NCBI GenBank assembly: GCA_039679375.1
Contig: JBDKVA010000029.1
Location: 1-36,999 of the forward strand
Source: JBDKVA01 sp039679375
GTDB lineage: Bacteria; Bacillota; Clostridia; Acetivibrionales; DTU013
DNA: 36,999 nt
Direction of reading: 5' to 3'
Part shown: positions 1 to 8,009 of the stretch, one piece after another
Layout: every line of letters begins with the position of its first letter
How positions within the stretch are numbered: the stretch's first letter is position 1
The notes under the pieces: generated by a model
The model's database searches: none
The model's input: only the letters and a program-made list of their open reading frames with translations
What the model was told of the DNA's origin: nothing
Position numbers and translations under genes: made by a program

Positions 1-315
1 GGTGTGTTCACCACCGCTAAGGTCATCCCTATCAAGCTTGCGCACAAGGTCAAATTCCTTTAGCAGCCTCTGATTCAGGTTTTCTGTCACCTTTCCTGTA
101 AACTGCCGGATATAGCCAATATCACAATATTGCCTCAGAAAGCCTTCTTCTCTCTCCAGCTGTCCGGCAAGTATTTCAAGCAACGTGGTCTTGCCCGAAC
201 CATTCAGGCCTACTACTCCGATCCTGTCTCCTGAGTAAATTTTAAATTCATCAAATGATATAATTAATCGTTCGGCATAATATTTCCTTATATTTCCCGC
301 TTCCAAAAGCAGCAT
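1..315 (-). CDS. ABC-F family ATPase, N-terminal part only (cut by window edge)
   Basis: The reading frame on the minus strand begins at the ATG at 315-313, behind an AAAGGAGAG ribosome binding site, and runs open to base 1, giving the first 105 residues. It opens with a beta-strand-rich start (MLLLEAGNIRKYY) and contains a Walker A motif (GLNGSGKTT, about residues 37-45). It ends at an ABC signature LSGGE at about residues 99-103. The very short Walker A to signature distance and the soluble start fit the ABC-F class, whose ribosome-bound members confer antibiotic resistance (Vga/Lsa/CplR-like) or act as translation factors. Walker B and the second ATPase domain must lie outside the window. 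Which ABC-F subfamily it belongs to cannot be decided from this fragment. Confidence 0.8.
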   Translation of the reverse strand, partial: MLLLEAGNIRKYYAERLIISFDEFKIYSGDRIGVVGLNGSGKTTLLEILAGQLEREEGFLRQYCDIGYIRQFTGKVTENLNQRLLKEFDLVRKLDRDDLSGGEHT

Positions 316-669
316 AAAAAAATCTCTCCTTTCACATTACGATATATACGGGAGACACCCTGCCGGAATATCTCCTGCTTAATGTGCAGGAAAGACCTCA
401 TAAACAAAAAATAAAAGGTAAGCCAACAAATGAGGCGTCCCAGCTGCCAAAGCCTTTCCGGCGGCAGCAAAGTCTACGCAAGCCAATCCAGCACCATAGA
501 GCATTTACGGATAATGCAAAAGAGATTAAACTATTTTTTGCATTTCGATTTTGCTCTGTTTAAAATCAGGTAATTTTGCTGAATTAGCGAATTCTCATTT
601 GAAAATACCTTACCCTTTCATCAATTCTATAATTATTTTAACCCGGTTCCCTGATTAAATCAACCCCGA
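316..669 (-). other. Non-coding leader of the ABC-F gene, with inverted repeats
   Basis: This 354-base gap between the acyl-CoA synthetase gene and the ABC-F gene holds no convincing gene. Read on the minus strand, the last 160 bases carry three inverted repeats: CTGCC/GGCAG (about 447-470), CCTCAT/ATGAGG with a long loop (about 397-436) and CCTGC/GCAGG (about 374-390). A short frame beginning ATGAGGTCTTTC overlaps the ABC-F start in another frame. Long structured leaders with short upstream frames are known for antibiotic-inducible ABC-F genes. That this leader acts as an attenuator is inference. Confidence 0.35.
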
Positions 670-2904
670 TTATTCCCTGATATAATATGAAACAAACCGA
701 TCCAGAGATTTGATCGCTGAACGCACATCACTATACACCGGCAGACCGCTTTCTTCAAATATGGTTGTCAATTCCTGATAGTACCTTCCGGCATTGACTG
801 ATATCACGATGGGCTTGTTGTACCTTTTCGCCATATCTGCCAACAGGTTGGCAAGACTGTCCGGATCATGACAGGTTACAGGATCTGATTTGAGCGCGTG
901 TGAATGCGGTACATTAGCTACAAAAACACAGTCGACGTTCCCGTCCTGCAGGACTGCTTCTACAAAACCTGCAAACATTCTGTCATCCGCCGAAGGCGTA
1001 ACATCCAAAAAGGATGAGGAAATATCCACCAGTCCATGTTGATCTAATTTTCTCAGTTTTTCAATGGTTTTGTCCGTCAGTTTTGCCTGTTTGAGGTCGT
1101 GAATTTCATCGGCGCTTACCGCCGATTCAAATCCGGCATTTAAAACACCGGCCACCCTGTTTCCTGCGGGAATCTTCCGGGATAGCAGGGAGAAAACCTT
1201 CATGTAATCCTCATAATCCTCAATTTTATCTGCTAAAATTATGCCCGATTGCATACAGGCGGCCTTGAACACTTCATAGCTCCCGGTCATAGACGCAGTA
1301 TGCGAAGCTGCCGCCCTGGCGCCGGCTACGGTTTTTCCGGATTTATATGCAATGATCGGTTTGCGGATTGTTTTCGCTAATTCAAATAACCTTCTTCCCT
1401 CCAAGGGATCAAGGCCTTCTACATAAAGTGAAATGACGTCAATGGCGCTATCTTGAGCAAAATACGCGACAAGGTCTGTAATTTTCACATCGTATTTATT
1501 TCCAAAGCTAACAACCGTATTAAACAGACGGCTGACCTTCATCTTATCAATCACAGTGATCGCAAGCGCTCCGCTTTGAGTCAGAAGAGCTGTATTGCTT
1601 GTGACGGAGCTCTTAACCTCAAGCCTTTTCTCATCCAGAAAAAATGTATTGATTCCGCAGCTCTGCTGATCAGGCGCATGGAATACGCCAATACAGTTGG
1701 GTCCAATGATTCTCGTATCTTTCGGGAGAACTCTGTCCAATTGCGTTGTGAAATCCGTATACTTCATATCAGAGGGCATTCCGGAAATAACCACCACAGC
1801 CTTTGGCCCGTTCTGCGGCAGTTCGCGTATAAAATCCGCAATGAACCTGGCCGGCGCGGCATATACGGCAAGGTCAATGTTTTCTTTAATTTCCTTCAGG
1901 CTTGTATATAGATGGTATTCGCTGCCCTCGAGATTGATTTTGCCTCCCTTTGCGTTCACAAGGTACAGATCCTTCCTGCCCATATCATGCAGCATATGGG
2001 CAATTTCCCTTCCCATACTTTGTTTGCCCGTGTCGGCCGATACGCCGATGACAGCGATGCCCCTCGGCTGGAAGTACTTTTCCAGGTTCTCCATGCGTAT
2101 TTTAGGCATGGTATGGGAGTTCCGGGAGGCGATAGCAATCTTCGCAAACCCATCCACAGCGACAAAACGGTGATCCTTTGAAATTACAAACGGATTGATA
2201 TCCATTTCCCTGATAACAAATTCCGGCTTCTCGTCAGTGATGTCCGACCAGGTATATGCGAGGTAACTCAAAAGTGAAGCAGTCTTCGCCATATATTCCA
2301 AATATTCCGTGTGTCCAATGGCTTCAAATTTATGTCTGATGTTTAAACTGTGAACCAGCTTTAACGCCTGATCAAAGTCAATTGGCGGTATAATCAGGTT
2401 GGCCGGGTCATAATGCTTCGCGAAAAATTCAGCGTCATCGCCGCCCTTGCTCAATGTAAGAACAGGTCCAAAGGCCTGATCCTGCTTAAAACCGAATAGT
2501 GTTTCATACCCGAGTCCCTGGGTAAATGGTATGAATTCTTCAATGAGAATTCCTTCAATCATCGGCTTTGAATCCCCACTGAATTGGGAAAAAACCTCTT
2601 CCAACATTTCACGGGCAATATTCTGAACCTGCTGCAGGTCATGTACGATTTTTACGCCGCCCACCTTTTGCTTGTGGATTATTTGCGGAGAAACAACCTT
2701 CAATACCACCGATTCTTTGAATTTTTGCAGCAGCTTTTCATCAATTTGTGAGGCATTCTCAACCAACACATATTCAGGTACTGAAAGCCCGATTCTTTTC
2801 AAAATACCGTACACTTCAAACTCGTAAAGCATGTCCCGCCCCTCGGCATAAGCGCGGGAGATAATTTTGTTTATATCATCCATGGTTTCTTTGGAAAAAT
2901 ACAT
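670..2904 (-). CDS. Acyl-CoA synthetase (NDP-forming), fused beta-alpha subunits
   Basis: A 744-residue protein of the ADP-forming acetate-CoA ligase family, which converts an acyl-CoA, NDP and phosphate to a carboxylate, NTP and CoA, conserving energy in anaerobes. Residues 1-250 form an ATP-grasp domain (MDINPFV near 234-240). Residues 275-405 form a Rossmann CoA-binding domain (RGIAVIGVSA; GPNCIG at 401-406). Residues 430-740 form the succinyl-CoA-ligase-like part. The likely phosphorylated histidine is H535 in ASHTASMTG. The nucleotide-binding half precedes the CoA-binding half, the reverse of the Pat/YfiQ order, but full length is retained. The ATG follows a clean AGGAGG five bases upstream. 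It stands alone, divergent from the LacI gene. The acyl substrate cannot be told from sequence alone. Confidence 0.88.
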   Translation of the reverse strand: MYFSKETMDDINKIISRAYAEGRDMLYEFEVYGILKRIGLSVPEYVLVENASQIDEKLLQKFKESVVLKVVSPQIIHKQKVGGVKIVHDLQQVQNIAREMLEEVFSQFSGDSKPMIEGILIEEFIPFTQGLGYETLFGFKQDQAFGPVLTLSKGGDDAEFFAKHYDPANLIIPPIDFDQALKLVHSLNIRHKFEAIGHTEYLEYMAKTASLLSYLAYTWSDITDEKPEFVIREMDINPFVISKDHRFVAVDGFAKIAIASRNSHTMPKIRMENLEKYFQPRGIAVIGVSADTGKQSMGREIAHMLHDMGRKDLYLVNAKGGKINLEGSEYHLYTSLKEIKENIDLAVYAAPARFIADFIRELPQNGPKAVVVISGMPSDMKYTDFTTQLDRVLPKDTRIIGPNCIGVFHAPDQQSCGINTFFLDEKRLEVKSSVTSNTALLTQSGALAITVIDKMKVSRLFNTVVSFGNKYDVKITDLVAYFAQDSAIDVISLYVEGLDPLEGRRLFELAKTIRKPIIAYKSGKTVAGARAAASHTASMTGSYEVFKAACMQSGIILADKIEDYEDYMKVFSLLSRKIPAGNRVAGVLNAGFESAVSADEIHDLKQAKLTDKTIEKLRKLDQHGLVDISSSFLDVTPSADDRMFAGFVEAVLQDGNVDCVFVANVPHSHALKSDPVTCHDPDSLANLLADMAKRYNKPIVISVNAGRYYQELTTIFEESGLPVYSDVRSAIKSLDRFVSYYIRE

Positions 2905-3271
2905 AGCAACCTCCTGATTAGTATATTATGCGCTCGCCGGTAAGCCGGTTATCACAAACACTATCGCTTAAATAAACATCATTGGTATCAGCAGTACTAA
3001 TAAATAGTAAAGGCTATATTTTATCAAAAGCGTGCTTCTTATATATGCAACCACGGATTTATCACAGCCTTTTTGCAATCTATAACAGCATATGGCTTCA
3101 TTTTACAGTAAAACCATTGCAACTACAAGGATATCTCATGGTGCGGATGAATTTCAGACTTTTCGCGTACTCATCCCCTGACTGCCCCGGTCATCATCAC
3201 ACCTATAGGGACGGGGGCTTTTCGCTCTCACTATCGTGAGCAAGGCAACATCCGGGTATTTAAAAAATCTC

Positions 3272-3300
3272 TTGACTATTGATAAAACACATGATATATT
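3272..3300 (+). promoter_or_regulatory. Sigma-A promoter of the LacI-type regulator gene
   Basis: TTGACT (3272-3277), a 17-base spacer and TATATT (3295-3300) match the sigma-A consensus well. Transcription would start near 3307, leaving a leader of about 160 bases before the regulator start codon. The -10 element overlaps an inverted repeat. Confidence 0.65.
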
Positions 3301-3314
3301 TACATGTGTAAATA
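3297..3314. promoter_or_regulatory. Inverted repeat overlapping the -10: likely operator
   Basis: TATTTACA-TG-TGTAAATA is a perfect 8+2+8 inverted repeat covering the end of the -10 and the predicted start point. This is where an autorepressor would bind, and the next gene is a LacI-family regulator. The binding protein is inferred, not shown. The site lacks the central CG common in LacI-family operators. Confidence 0.5.
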
Positions 3315-3469
3315 GTAAATGATAATAAGACAGCAGATAGTCAAAACAGATCGTCAAAAGAAGTGATATTGCATAAAAATTTTAAATTATCCTTTGTATG
3401 TTTTGTATATAATTCATTTGGAATGTGTTAACCAAGACATAAATATATACACGAGTAAAGAGGTATAAT

Positions 3470-4507
3470 ATGCCAAATAGAAATGATGTTGCCGCACGTG
3501 CGGGCGTTTCGCCGGCAGTGGTTTCCTATGTACTGAACGATTCCAACTATGTCAGCATCGAAAAACGCGAAGCAGTATTAAAGGCGATCGATGAACTGGG
3601 TTATCATCCGAGCTATGTAGCCCGTTCCCTGAAAAGCAAACGCACACATCAGCTCCTGCTCCTTGCAGACAATATCCAAAATGAGATTTTTTCAGAGATG
3701 GGTTATTACATGGAGCAATACGCATTCGAAAAGGGCTATTATCTGTCGATGGCCTCTTGCTCGCGTAAAAAGGCTATGGATTATGTCGACGTATTTTATT
3801 CCCGTCATCATGACGGTATCTTCCTGGCGAGCAACGTTTATACATCTGAGGAAATGAACCATTTTGCCGAAAAGGGCGTATCGCTGGTACTCTTTCAGAC
3901 CCGTATCTATCAGGACCTCAGTCCGAAGATCACAGTCATCGGCGGAGATTTCATGCGTGGTGTGGAAACGGCGATCGATTATCTTATAGAACAGAAGGGA
4001 CATCGTTATATCGGTTATCTTGGCGGCCCCGGAATACCAACCACACCTGAAGAGCCCGGTCCGTTCGGCGAGGGTCTTCGTATCAACGGATTTCTTAATT
4101 CCATACGTCGCCATGGCCTGCCTATTAATATGGACATGTTGTCACTGAGTTCCGCTACGACAGATATGGATATATTCGACAAGGCGCTCGACGATCTTGT
4201 TAAAAAGATATTCTCCATACCGGCTGAAGTAAGGCCAACCGCTTTTTTTGCAACGGATGACCGGTCGGCTGCAAGATTTGTCAGGCATATTCAGGAGCAT
4301 GGTTATTCTGTTCCGGAAGATATGCAGGTAATCGGTTTCGGCAATACGTATTCCTCACATAGCTGCCGTCCGCAGCTCACAACCGTAAATCTGCCCAAGC
4401 AGGAGATCTCTCAAATGGCTGTAGAGGCGCTTATAGCAAAAAGCATGGGAGAAACGCATAAAAATGTGCTTTTCCCTATGGAACTCATTATCAGGCAGTC
4501 AGCCTGA
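3470..4507 (+). CDS. LacI-family transcriptional regulator
   Basis: A 345-residue protein with an N-terminal LacI helix-turn-helix (residues 3-25, NDVAARAGVSPAVVSYVLN), a hinge helix near residues 48-58 (PSYVARSLKSK), and a periplasmic-binding-protein-like effector domain from about residue 63. The effector domain ends with FFATDDRSAARFV, VIGFGNT and TTVNLPKQEISQMA, all typical of the family. The ATG follows AAAGAGG. It heads the cluster that continues through the ABC importer and catabolic-looking enzymes, so it probably controls that cluster and itself. The effector is probably the imported compound or a breakdown product, which I cannot name. Confidence 0.9.
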   Translation: MPNRNDVAARAGVSPAVVSYVLNDSNYVSIEKREAVLKAIDELGYHPSYVARSLKSKRTHQLLLLADNIQNEIFSEMGYYMEQYAFEKGYYLSMASCSRKKAMDYVDVFYSRHHDGIFLASNVYTSEEMNHFAEKGVSLVLFQTRIYQDLSPKITVIGGDFMRGVETAIDYLIEQKGHRYIGYLGGPGIPTTPEEPGPFGEGLRINGFLNSIRRHGLPINMDMLSLSSATTDMDIFDKALDDLVKKIFSIPAEVRPTAFFATDDRSAARFVRHIQEHGYSVPEDMQVIGFGNTYSSHSCRPQLTTVNLPKQEISQMAVEALIAKSMGETHKNVLFPMELIIRQSA

Positions 4508-4583
4508 CAGCTGCGGCTTCAAAAATATGCAGTATTTAATATAAAGCGTGTTTTAGGCAAAAATATCAGAAGGGAGAAAAATA

Positions 4584-5237
4584 ATGTTTCTAGGTTTAAA
4601 ATTTGGATTTCTGGAGAGATATTACTCTTTCTATTTAAGAGGTCTTTCCATGACATTAAAGTTAGCTATTTTTGCAGTTTTATTCGGTACAGTATTCGGT
4701 ATTATCATCGGACTAATGCGCATATCCAAGAGAAAGCCTATTTCACTGCTTTCAACCAGCTATGTCAATTTTATTCGCGGCATCCCGGTCATGGTGCAAA
4801 TTTACCTCATATATTACGGCCTGCACCTGAACATACCTGATTTCTGGGCGGCAGTTGCGGCCTTGACGGTTAACAGCTCAGCATATATCGGCGAACATGT
4901 CCGTGCCGGTATACAGGCTGTTGATAAAGGCCAGATGGAGGCGGCACGCTGCCTCGGCATGCCTTATATAAAGGCAATGCGCCTGATTGTAATTCCTCAG
5001 GCAATCAAAAATATTCTCCCTTCGCTTTGTAATGAATTTATTCTTTTAATAAAAAATACCTCCGTTGTTTCTATCATAGGTTTACACGAGTTGACATATT
5101 TGTCCAATGCCATAAGAGCTAACACCTATCTGGCTTTCGAGCCATTGATCGTAACTGCTTTCATTTATTTTTGCGTCACATATGTACTTAAGAAGTGTGT
5201 CGGTATTTTGGAAAGGAGGCTGAAAGAAAGTGACTAA
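4584..5237 (+). CDS. Amino-acid-type ABC transporter permease
   Basis: 217 residues, the usual size of the HisM/GlnP permease family. There are about five hydrophobic segments, beginning near residue 20 (LSMTLKLAIFAVLFGTVFG). The cytoplasmic EAA loop that contacts the ATPase is seen as MEAARCLGMPYIKAMRLIV with IPQAIKNILPSLCNEFI, about residues 117-148. FIRGIPVMVQIYLIYYGL is also characteristic. An AGGGAG site precedes the ATG. The last 8 bases overlap the ATPase start, so the two subunits are translationally coupled. With one permease gene present, the membrane part is probably a homodimer. Confidence 0.92.
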   Translation: MFLGLKFGFLERYYSFYLRGLSMTLKLAIFAVLFGTVFGIIIGLMRISKRKPISLLSTSYVNFIRGIPVMVQIYLIYYGLHLNIPDFWAAVAALTVNSSAYIGEHVRAGIQAVDKGQMEAARCLGMPYIKAMRLIVIPQAIKNILPSLCNEFILLIKNTSVVSIIGLHELTYLSNAIRANTYLAFEPLIVTAFIYFCVTYVLKKCVGILERRLKESD

Positions 5238-5967
5238 TACATCCATTCTTGAAGTTAAAGGACTGAAAAAAGACTTTGGCAGCCTGAAGGTTCTCAACGG
5301 TATCGACATCACCATCCATAAAGGCGAGGTCGTTGTGGTCATAGGTCCCTCCGGTTCAGGCAAATCCACATTCCTGCGCTGCCTCAACCTATTGGAGCAG
5401 CCAACGGGAGGCGAAATTATATTTGAAGGCACCTCGCTTATAGACAATAAAATAAATATAGACAAGCACCGCGAAAAAATAGGCATGGTATTTCAGCACT
5501 TCAACCTCTTTAAAAATTTGAATGTTCTGAACAATGTCGCCATTGCTCTTATCCAAGTCAAAAAATTTTCCAAGACTCAAGCCTATGAGCTCGCAAATAA
5601 ACTTTTAGAACGCGTCGGCTTAATGGACAAAGCCTCGGCTTTCCCTTCCCAGTTATCCGGCGGACAAAAGCAGCGGGTCGCCATCGCACGTGCACTGGCC
5701 ATGAATCCCGACGTCATGTTGTTTGACGAGCCAACATCAGCGCTTGATCCTGAGATGGTCGGCGAGGTGCTGCAGGTAATGAAGGAACTAGCGGAAGGCG
5801 GCATGACCATGGTGGTTGTCACTCATGAAATGGGGTTTGCCCGTGAGGTAGGTGACCGTGTCATTCTGATTGACGAAGGTATCATCGTAGAAGAAAATAC
5901 TCCGAAGGAGCTGTTCACCAACCCACAGCATCCGAGAAGCAAGGACTTTTTGAGTAAAATTCTGTAG
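5230..5967 (+). CDS. Amino-acid-type ABC transporter ATP-binding protein
   Basis: 245 residues, full length for GlnQ/HisP-like ATPases. Walker A GPSGSGKST is at residues 39-47, the signature LSGGQ at 142-146, Walker B VMLFDEPTSALD at about 162-173, and the switch histidine in VVTHEMGFAREV. The start is GTG at 5230, placed 10 bases after AAGGAGG inside the end of the permease gene. It powers the importer formed with the upstream permease and the downstream binding lipoprotein. Confidence 0.93.
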   Translation: MTNTSILEVKGLKKDFGSLKVLNGIDITIHKGEVVVVIGPSGSGKSTFLRCLNLLEQPTGGEIIFEGTSLIDNKINIDKHREKIGMVFQHFNLFKNLNVLNNVAIALIQVKKFSKTQAYELANKLLERVGLMDKASAFPSQLSGGQKQRVAIARALAMNPDVMLFDEPTSALDPEMVGEVLQVMKELAEGGMTMVVVTHEMGFAREVGDRVILIDEGIIVEENTPKELFTNPQHPRSKDFLSKIL

Positions 5968-6028
5968 CGGATACTTTCTCCGGTAATAGTTTGAAGCAAA
6001 ATATTCGTAGGGATTGGTGTAAAGTACT

Positions 6029-6055
6029 TTGTAAATAAGCACATGTGCTTATAAT
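6029..6055 (+). promoter_or_regulatory. Promoter of the solute-binding protein gene
   Basis: A perfect TATAAT (6050-6055) sits 15 bases after TTGTAA (6029-6034). The spacer is short for sigma-A and is almost filled by an 18-base palindrome. An internal promoter would let the binding protein be made in excess over the membrane subunits. Confidence 0.5.
6035..6052. promoter_or_regulatory. Perfect 18-bp palindrome between -35 and -10: likely operator
   Basis: ATAAGCACATGTGCTTAT is a perfect palindrome filling the promoter spacer and touching the -10. A repressor bound here would block RNA polymerase. It shares the core ACATGTG with the repeat at 3297-3314, but the centres are offset by one base, so a common regulator is only a possibility. 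Confidence 0.5.
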
Positions 6056-6074
6056 ATAAAAAGGAGTGATCAAA

Positions 6075-7067
6075 ATGAAAACACGAAAAATCATTGCAAT
6101 GCTTATGGCACTTTGCGTGCTAATGGCTTTCGGAGGCTGCAGCAACAACAGCACCTCTGAGGGAACTCCCACTGCTACTCCTACTGTTGCCCCAACTGCT
6201 ACTTCCTCTGCTGCTCCTACTGCCTCCGCTGCTCCTGTGCAAGAAGAAAAGCTTGGAACTATCCTGAAGGAAATCAAAGAAACCGGTGTTTTAAAAGTTG
6301 GTGTGTTTGGCAACCGTCCTCCTTGGTACTTTCAGGTTGTCGATTCCAAGGGCAATACCAAGATAGTCGGCTTTGAGTACAGCATGATTCAGGATGTCGC
6401 GGCTCTTTGCGCCCAAAAGCTTGGCCGTACAGTGAAGATCGATATCATGGATGCCGATGTGGCTGGTGTCCTTGCCGCTATCCAGGCCGGTAAGGTGCAC
6501 TTTGGCCTGAGCCTTGCCCCCACCGCTGAACGCCGTCAGAACATGGATTTCAGTTCTATATCTTACCATCGTTCCTTGCAGGTAATCGCAATACGCGTAA
6601 AGGACAAGGACAATCCGATGTTTGATCCCGCTAAGAAACTAAAAGGTGTTAAGATTGCCGGTATCCAGGGCAGCTCTACATCTATTACCCTTAAGGAACA
6701 GTATCCTGACTGTGAGCTTGTAGATCTGACCAGTGCCTCCGATGAACTGCTTTCATTAGTCAACGGCAAGGTTGACGGTGCTGTCTTTAATGAAAAAATC
6801 GGAATACTGTATGCCAAAGCTAATCCTGAAATAATGGTCGATTATGACCTTGCCTACAAAATCCCTGTAGAACGCGACCCGGGTTCCGCAATTGCTTTTG
6901 CCTATGGCAACGATGATTTCAAGGTTATGGTAAGCGATTACATTAAACGCATCCTGGAGGATGGTACCTTTGCCAACTATGAGAAGCAAGCTATTCTCGC
7001 TCTGGATGATCCAACGCTCCTCGAAGGCTTTGCCACCAAGAACCTGATCGATACAAGCAAGAAATAG
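6075..7067 (+). CDS. ABC transporter solute-binding lipoprotein (SBP family 3)
   Basis: 330 residues from the ATG at 6075, chosen because AAGGAG at 6061-6066 overlaps the alternative upstream GTG. A lipoprotein signal ends at Cys22 (MAFGGC). A Pro/Thr/Ala-rich linker (about 28-58) follows, then a bacterial extracellular solute-binding domain (GVLKVGVFGNRPPWYF; VGFEYSMIQDVAALCAQKLG; FGLSLAPTAERRQNMDFS). The protein is tethered outside the membrane and delivers ligand to the adjacent permease. The family binds polar amino acids and related compounds. The neighbouring isomerase-like and cupin genes suggest an unusual ligand such as an amino acid or sugar derivative, which is inference. Confidence 0.92.
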   Translation: MKTRKIIAMLMALCVLMAFGGCSNNSTSEGTPTATPTVAPTATSSAAPTASAAPVQEEKLGTILKEIKETGVLKVGVFGNRPPWYFQVVDSKGNTKIVGFEYSMIQDVAALCAQKLGRTVKIDIMDADVAGVLAAIQAGKVHFGLSLAPTAERRQNMDFSSISYHRSLQVIAIRVKDKDNPMFDPAKKLKGVKIAGIQGSSTSITLKEQYPDCELVDLTSASDELLSLVNGKVDGAVFNEKIGILYAKANPEIMVDYDLAYKIPVERDPGSAIAFAYGNDDFKVMVSDYIKRILEDGTFANYEKQAILALDDPTLLEGFATKNLIDTSKK

Positions 7068-7081
7068 TAATTTGATAAATA

Positions 7082-7122
7082 GGGGCTGTCGTAGGACGGG
7101 TTTTCCGTTTTGCGGCAGTCCC
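7082..7122 (+). terminator. Hairpin between binding-protein and enzyme genes
   Basis: An 11-bp stem with three G-U pairs (7082-7092 with 7112-7122) encloses a second small hairpin, ACGG/CCGT (7096-7108). Only CTTT follows, so it is a weak or partial terminator, or a block to 3' decay that raises binding-protein mRNA relative to the enzyme genes. Confidence 0.45.
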
Positions 7123-7142
7123 GCTTTAAAGGTGATAAAAGA

Positions 7143-8009
7143 ATGATAAATTATAATCCGTCAGGATTAGCGCGTCTTACATCCTCTAATATTCATTATA
7201 AATACTATCCGTTCGAATATTTTTTAGATACCTGTTCTTCTCTAGGACTTAAGAATATTGAGCTTTATCTTTGTCCACCCCATGTCTGGATAGACTGGCA
7301 AAAGAACGAGGATTTAACGGCGCTTCGCAAGAATCTTGAAAAACACGATCTTTCTTCTCCGGTATTGAGACCCGAGTCTGATTCGCTGCGGTATACTCTT
7401 TGTGCAGCTGACCCGGAACGACTCCGCCGCTCCGGGATATATTTTGAACGCTGCCTGGATGCGGCGGCGGAACTGGGAGCAGAGCTACTTTCGGTCAGCG
7501 TATCTGGTGCTTATATGGATGAGCTATATAAAACAGCATTTGCACGTGCAGCAGAACAAATTGGCAGCCTCTGTGAAAAAGCTGCCCTGCGCGGAATTAA
7601 AATAGCATTGGAATCCTTCTGTCCAAAGGATTCCATCATTAATAACTCGCTTGCTGAAGTTAAAAAGCTGATGGATGCTGTCAGCCATCCTGCTCTTACA
7701 GTCACACTCGACACAGTCTCCATGAGCGAAGCAGGTGAAACAATACCTCAGTGGTTCGAAGTTTTAAAAGGAAGGATAGGCTATATCCGTCTAGCCGATG
7801 GCAGGACGGGTTCAGAGCATTATATATGGGGCAAGGGGATATATCCCCTTGAACGCTATCTGTCACAAATTGAGGATTGCGGCTATAAAGGTCTATTCAG
7901 CCTGCATCTTACACTTGAGGATTATTATCAGGATCCAAAACAGGCAGATCAACAAAATATAGGCGCTCTCCTGCGCTTTTTTGGGACTGCAGGAGGTGAA
8001 CAAGTATGA
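7143..8009 (+). CDS. Sugar phosphate isomerase/epimerase-like TIM barrel, two metal ligands replaced
   Basis: 288 residues from the ATG at 7143, preceded by AAAGGTGAT. It belongs to the xylose-isomerase-like TIM-barrel (AP endonuclease 2-like) superfamily, whose sugar epimerases hold a divalent metal with Glu, Asp, His and Glu. Aligned by eye with the next gene, Glu157 (IALESF) and Asp190 (VTLDTV) are kept. The His position is Arg216 (IGYIRLADG) and the last Glu is His255 (FSLHLT). The protein may therefore be a non-catalytic partner or act on a different reaction. It overlaps the next gene by four bases (ATGA), so the two are translationally coupled paralogs. Confidence 0.82.
   Translation: MINYNPSGLARLTSSNIHYKYYPFEYFLDTCSSLGLKNIELYLCPPHVWIDWQKNEDLTALRKNLEKHDLSSPVLRPESDSLRYTLCAADPERLRRSGIYFERCLDAAAELGAELLSVSVSGAYMDELYKTAFARAAEQIGSLCEKAALRGIKIALESFCPKDSIINNSLAEVKKLMDAVSHPALTVTLDTVSMSEAGETIPQWFEVLKGRIGYIRLADGRTGSEHYIWGKGIYPLERYLSQIEDCGYKGLFSLHLTLEDYYQDPKQADQQNIGALLRFFGTAGGEQV

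Larger units (their letters stand above)
2905..3469. other. Divergent intergenic region with small hairpins
   Basis: 565 bases between the acyl-CoA synthetase gene (-) and the LacI gene (+), with no credible gene. It contains CCGG-TAAG-CCGG (2937-2948) just upstream of the synthetase, GGATGA/TCATCC (3145-3176), GCCCC/GGGGGC followed by TTTT (3184-3222), and CTCAC-TATC-GTGAG (3227-3240). The GCCCC hairpin with its T-run resembles a plus-strand terminator, but no gene reads into it from upstream. The LacI promoter and a likely operator follow. Confidence 0.4.

Noticed and set aside
288..470. A 60-residue minus-strand frame upstream of the ABC-F gene
   Set aside because: It overlaps the ABC-F start in another frame and lacks its own ribosome binding site. 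At most its last 37 codons, from an internal ATG, could be a leader peptide.
1453..2181. Plus-strand open frames inside the acyl-CoA synthetase gene
   Set aside because: They are mirror frames of a clear 744-residue enzyme, overlap one another in different frames and match no family.
3184..3222. Riboswitch or terminator ahead of the LacI gene
   Set aside because: The GCCCC/GGGGGC hairpin with TTTT lies upstream of the LacI promoter, and no gene reads into it, so no regulatory role can be supported.
3154..3357. Minus-strand frame in the synthetase/LacI intergenic region
   Set aside because: It runs across the LacI promoter and hairpins and shows no protein-like pattern.
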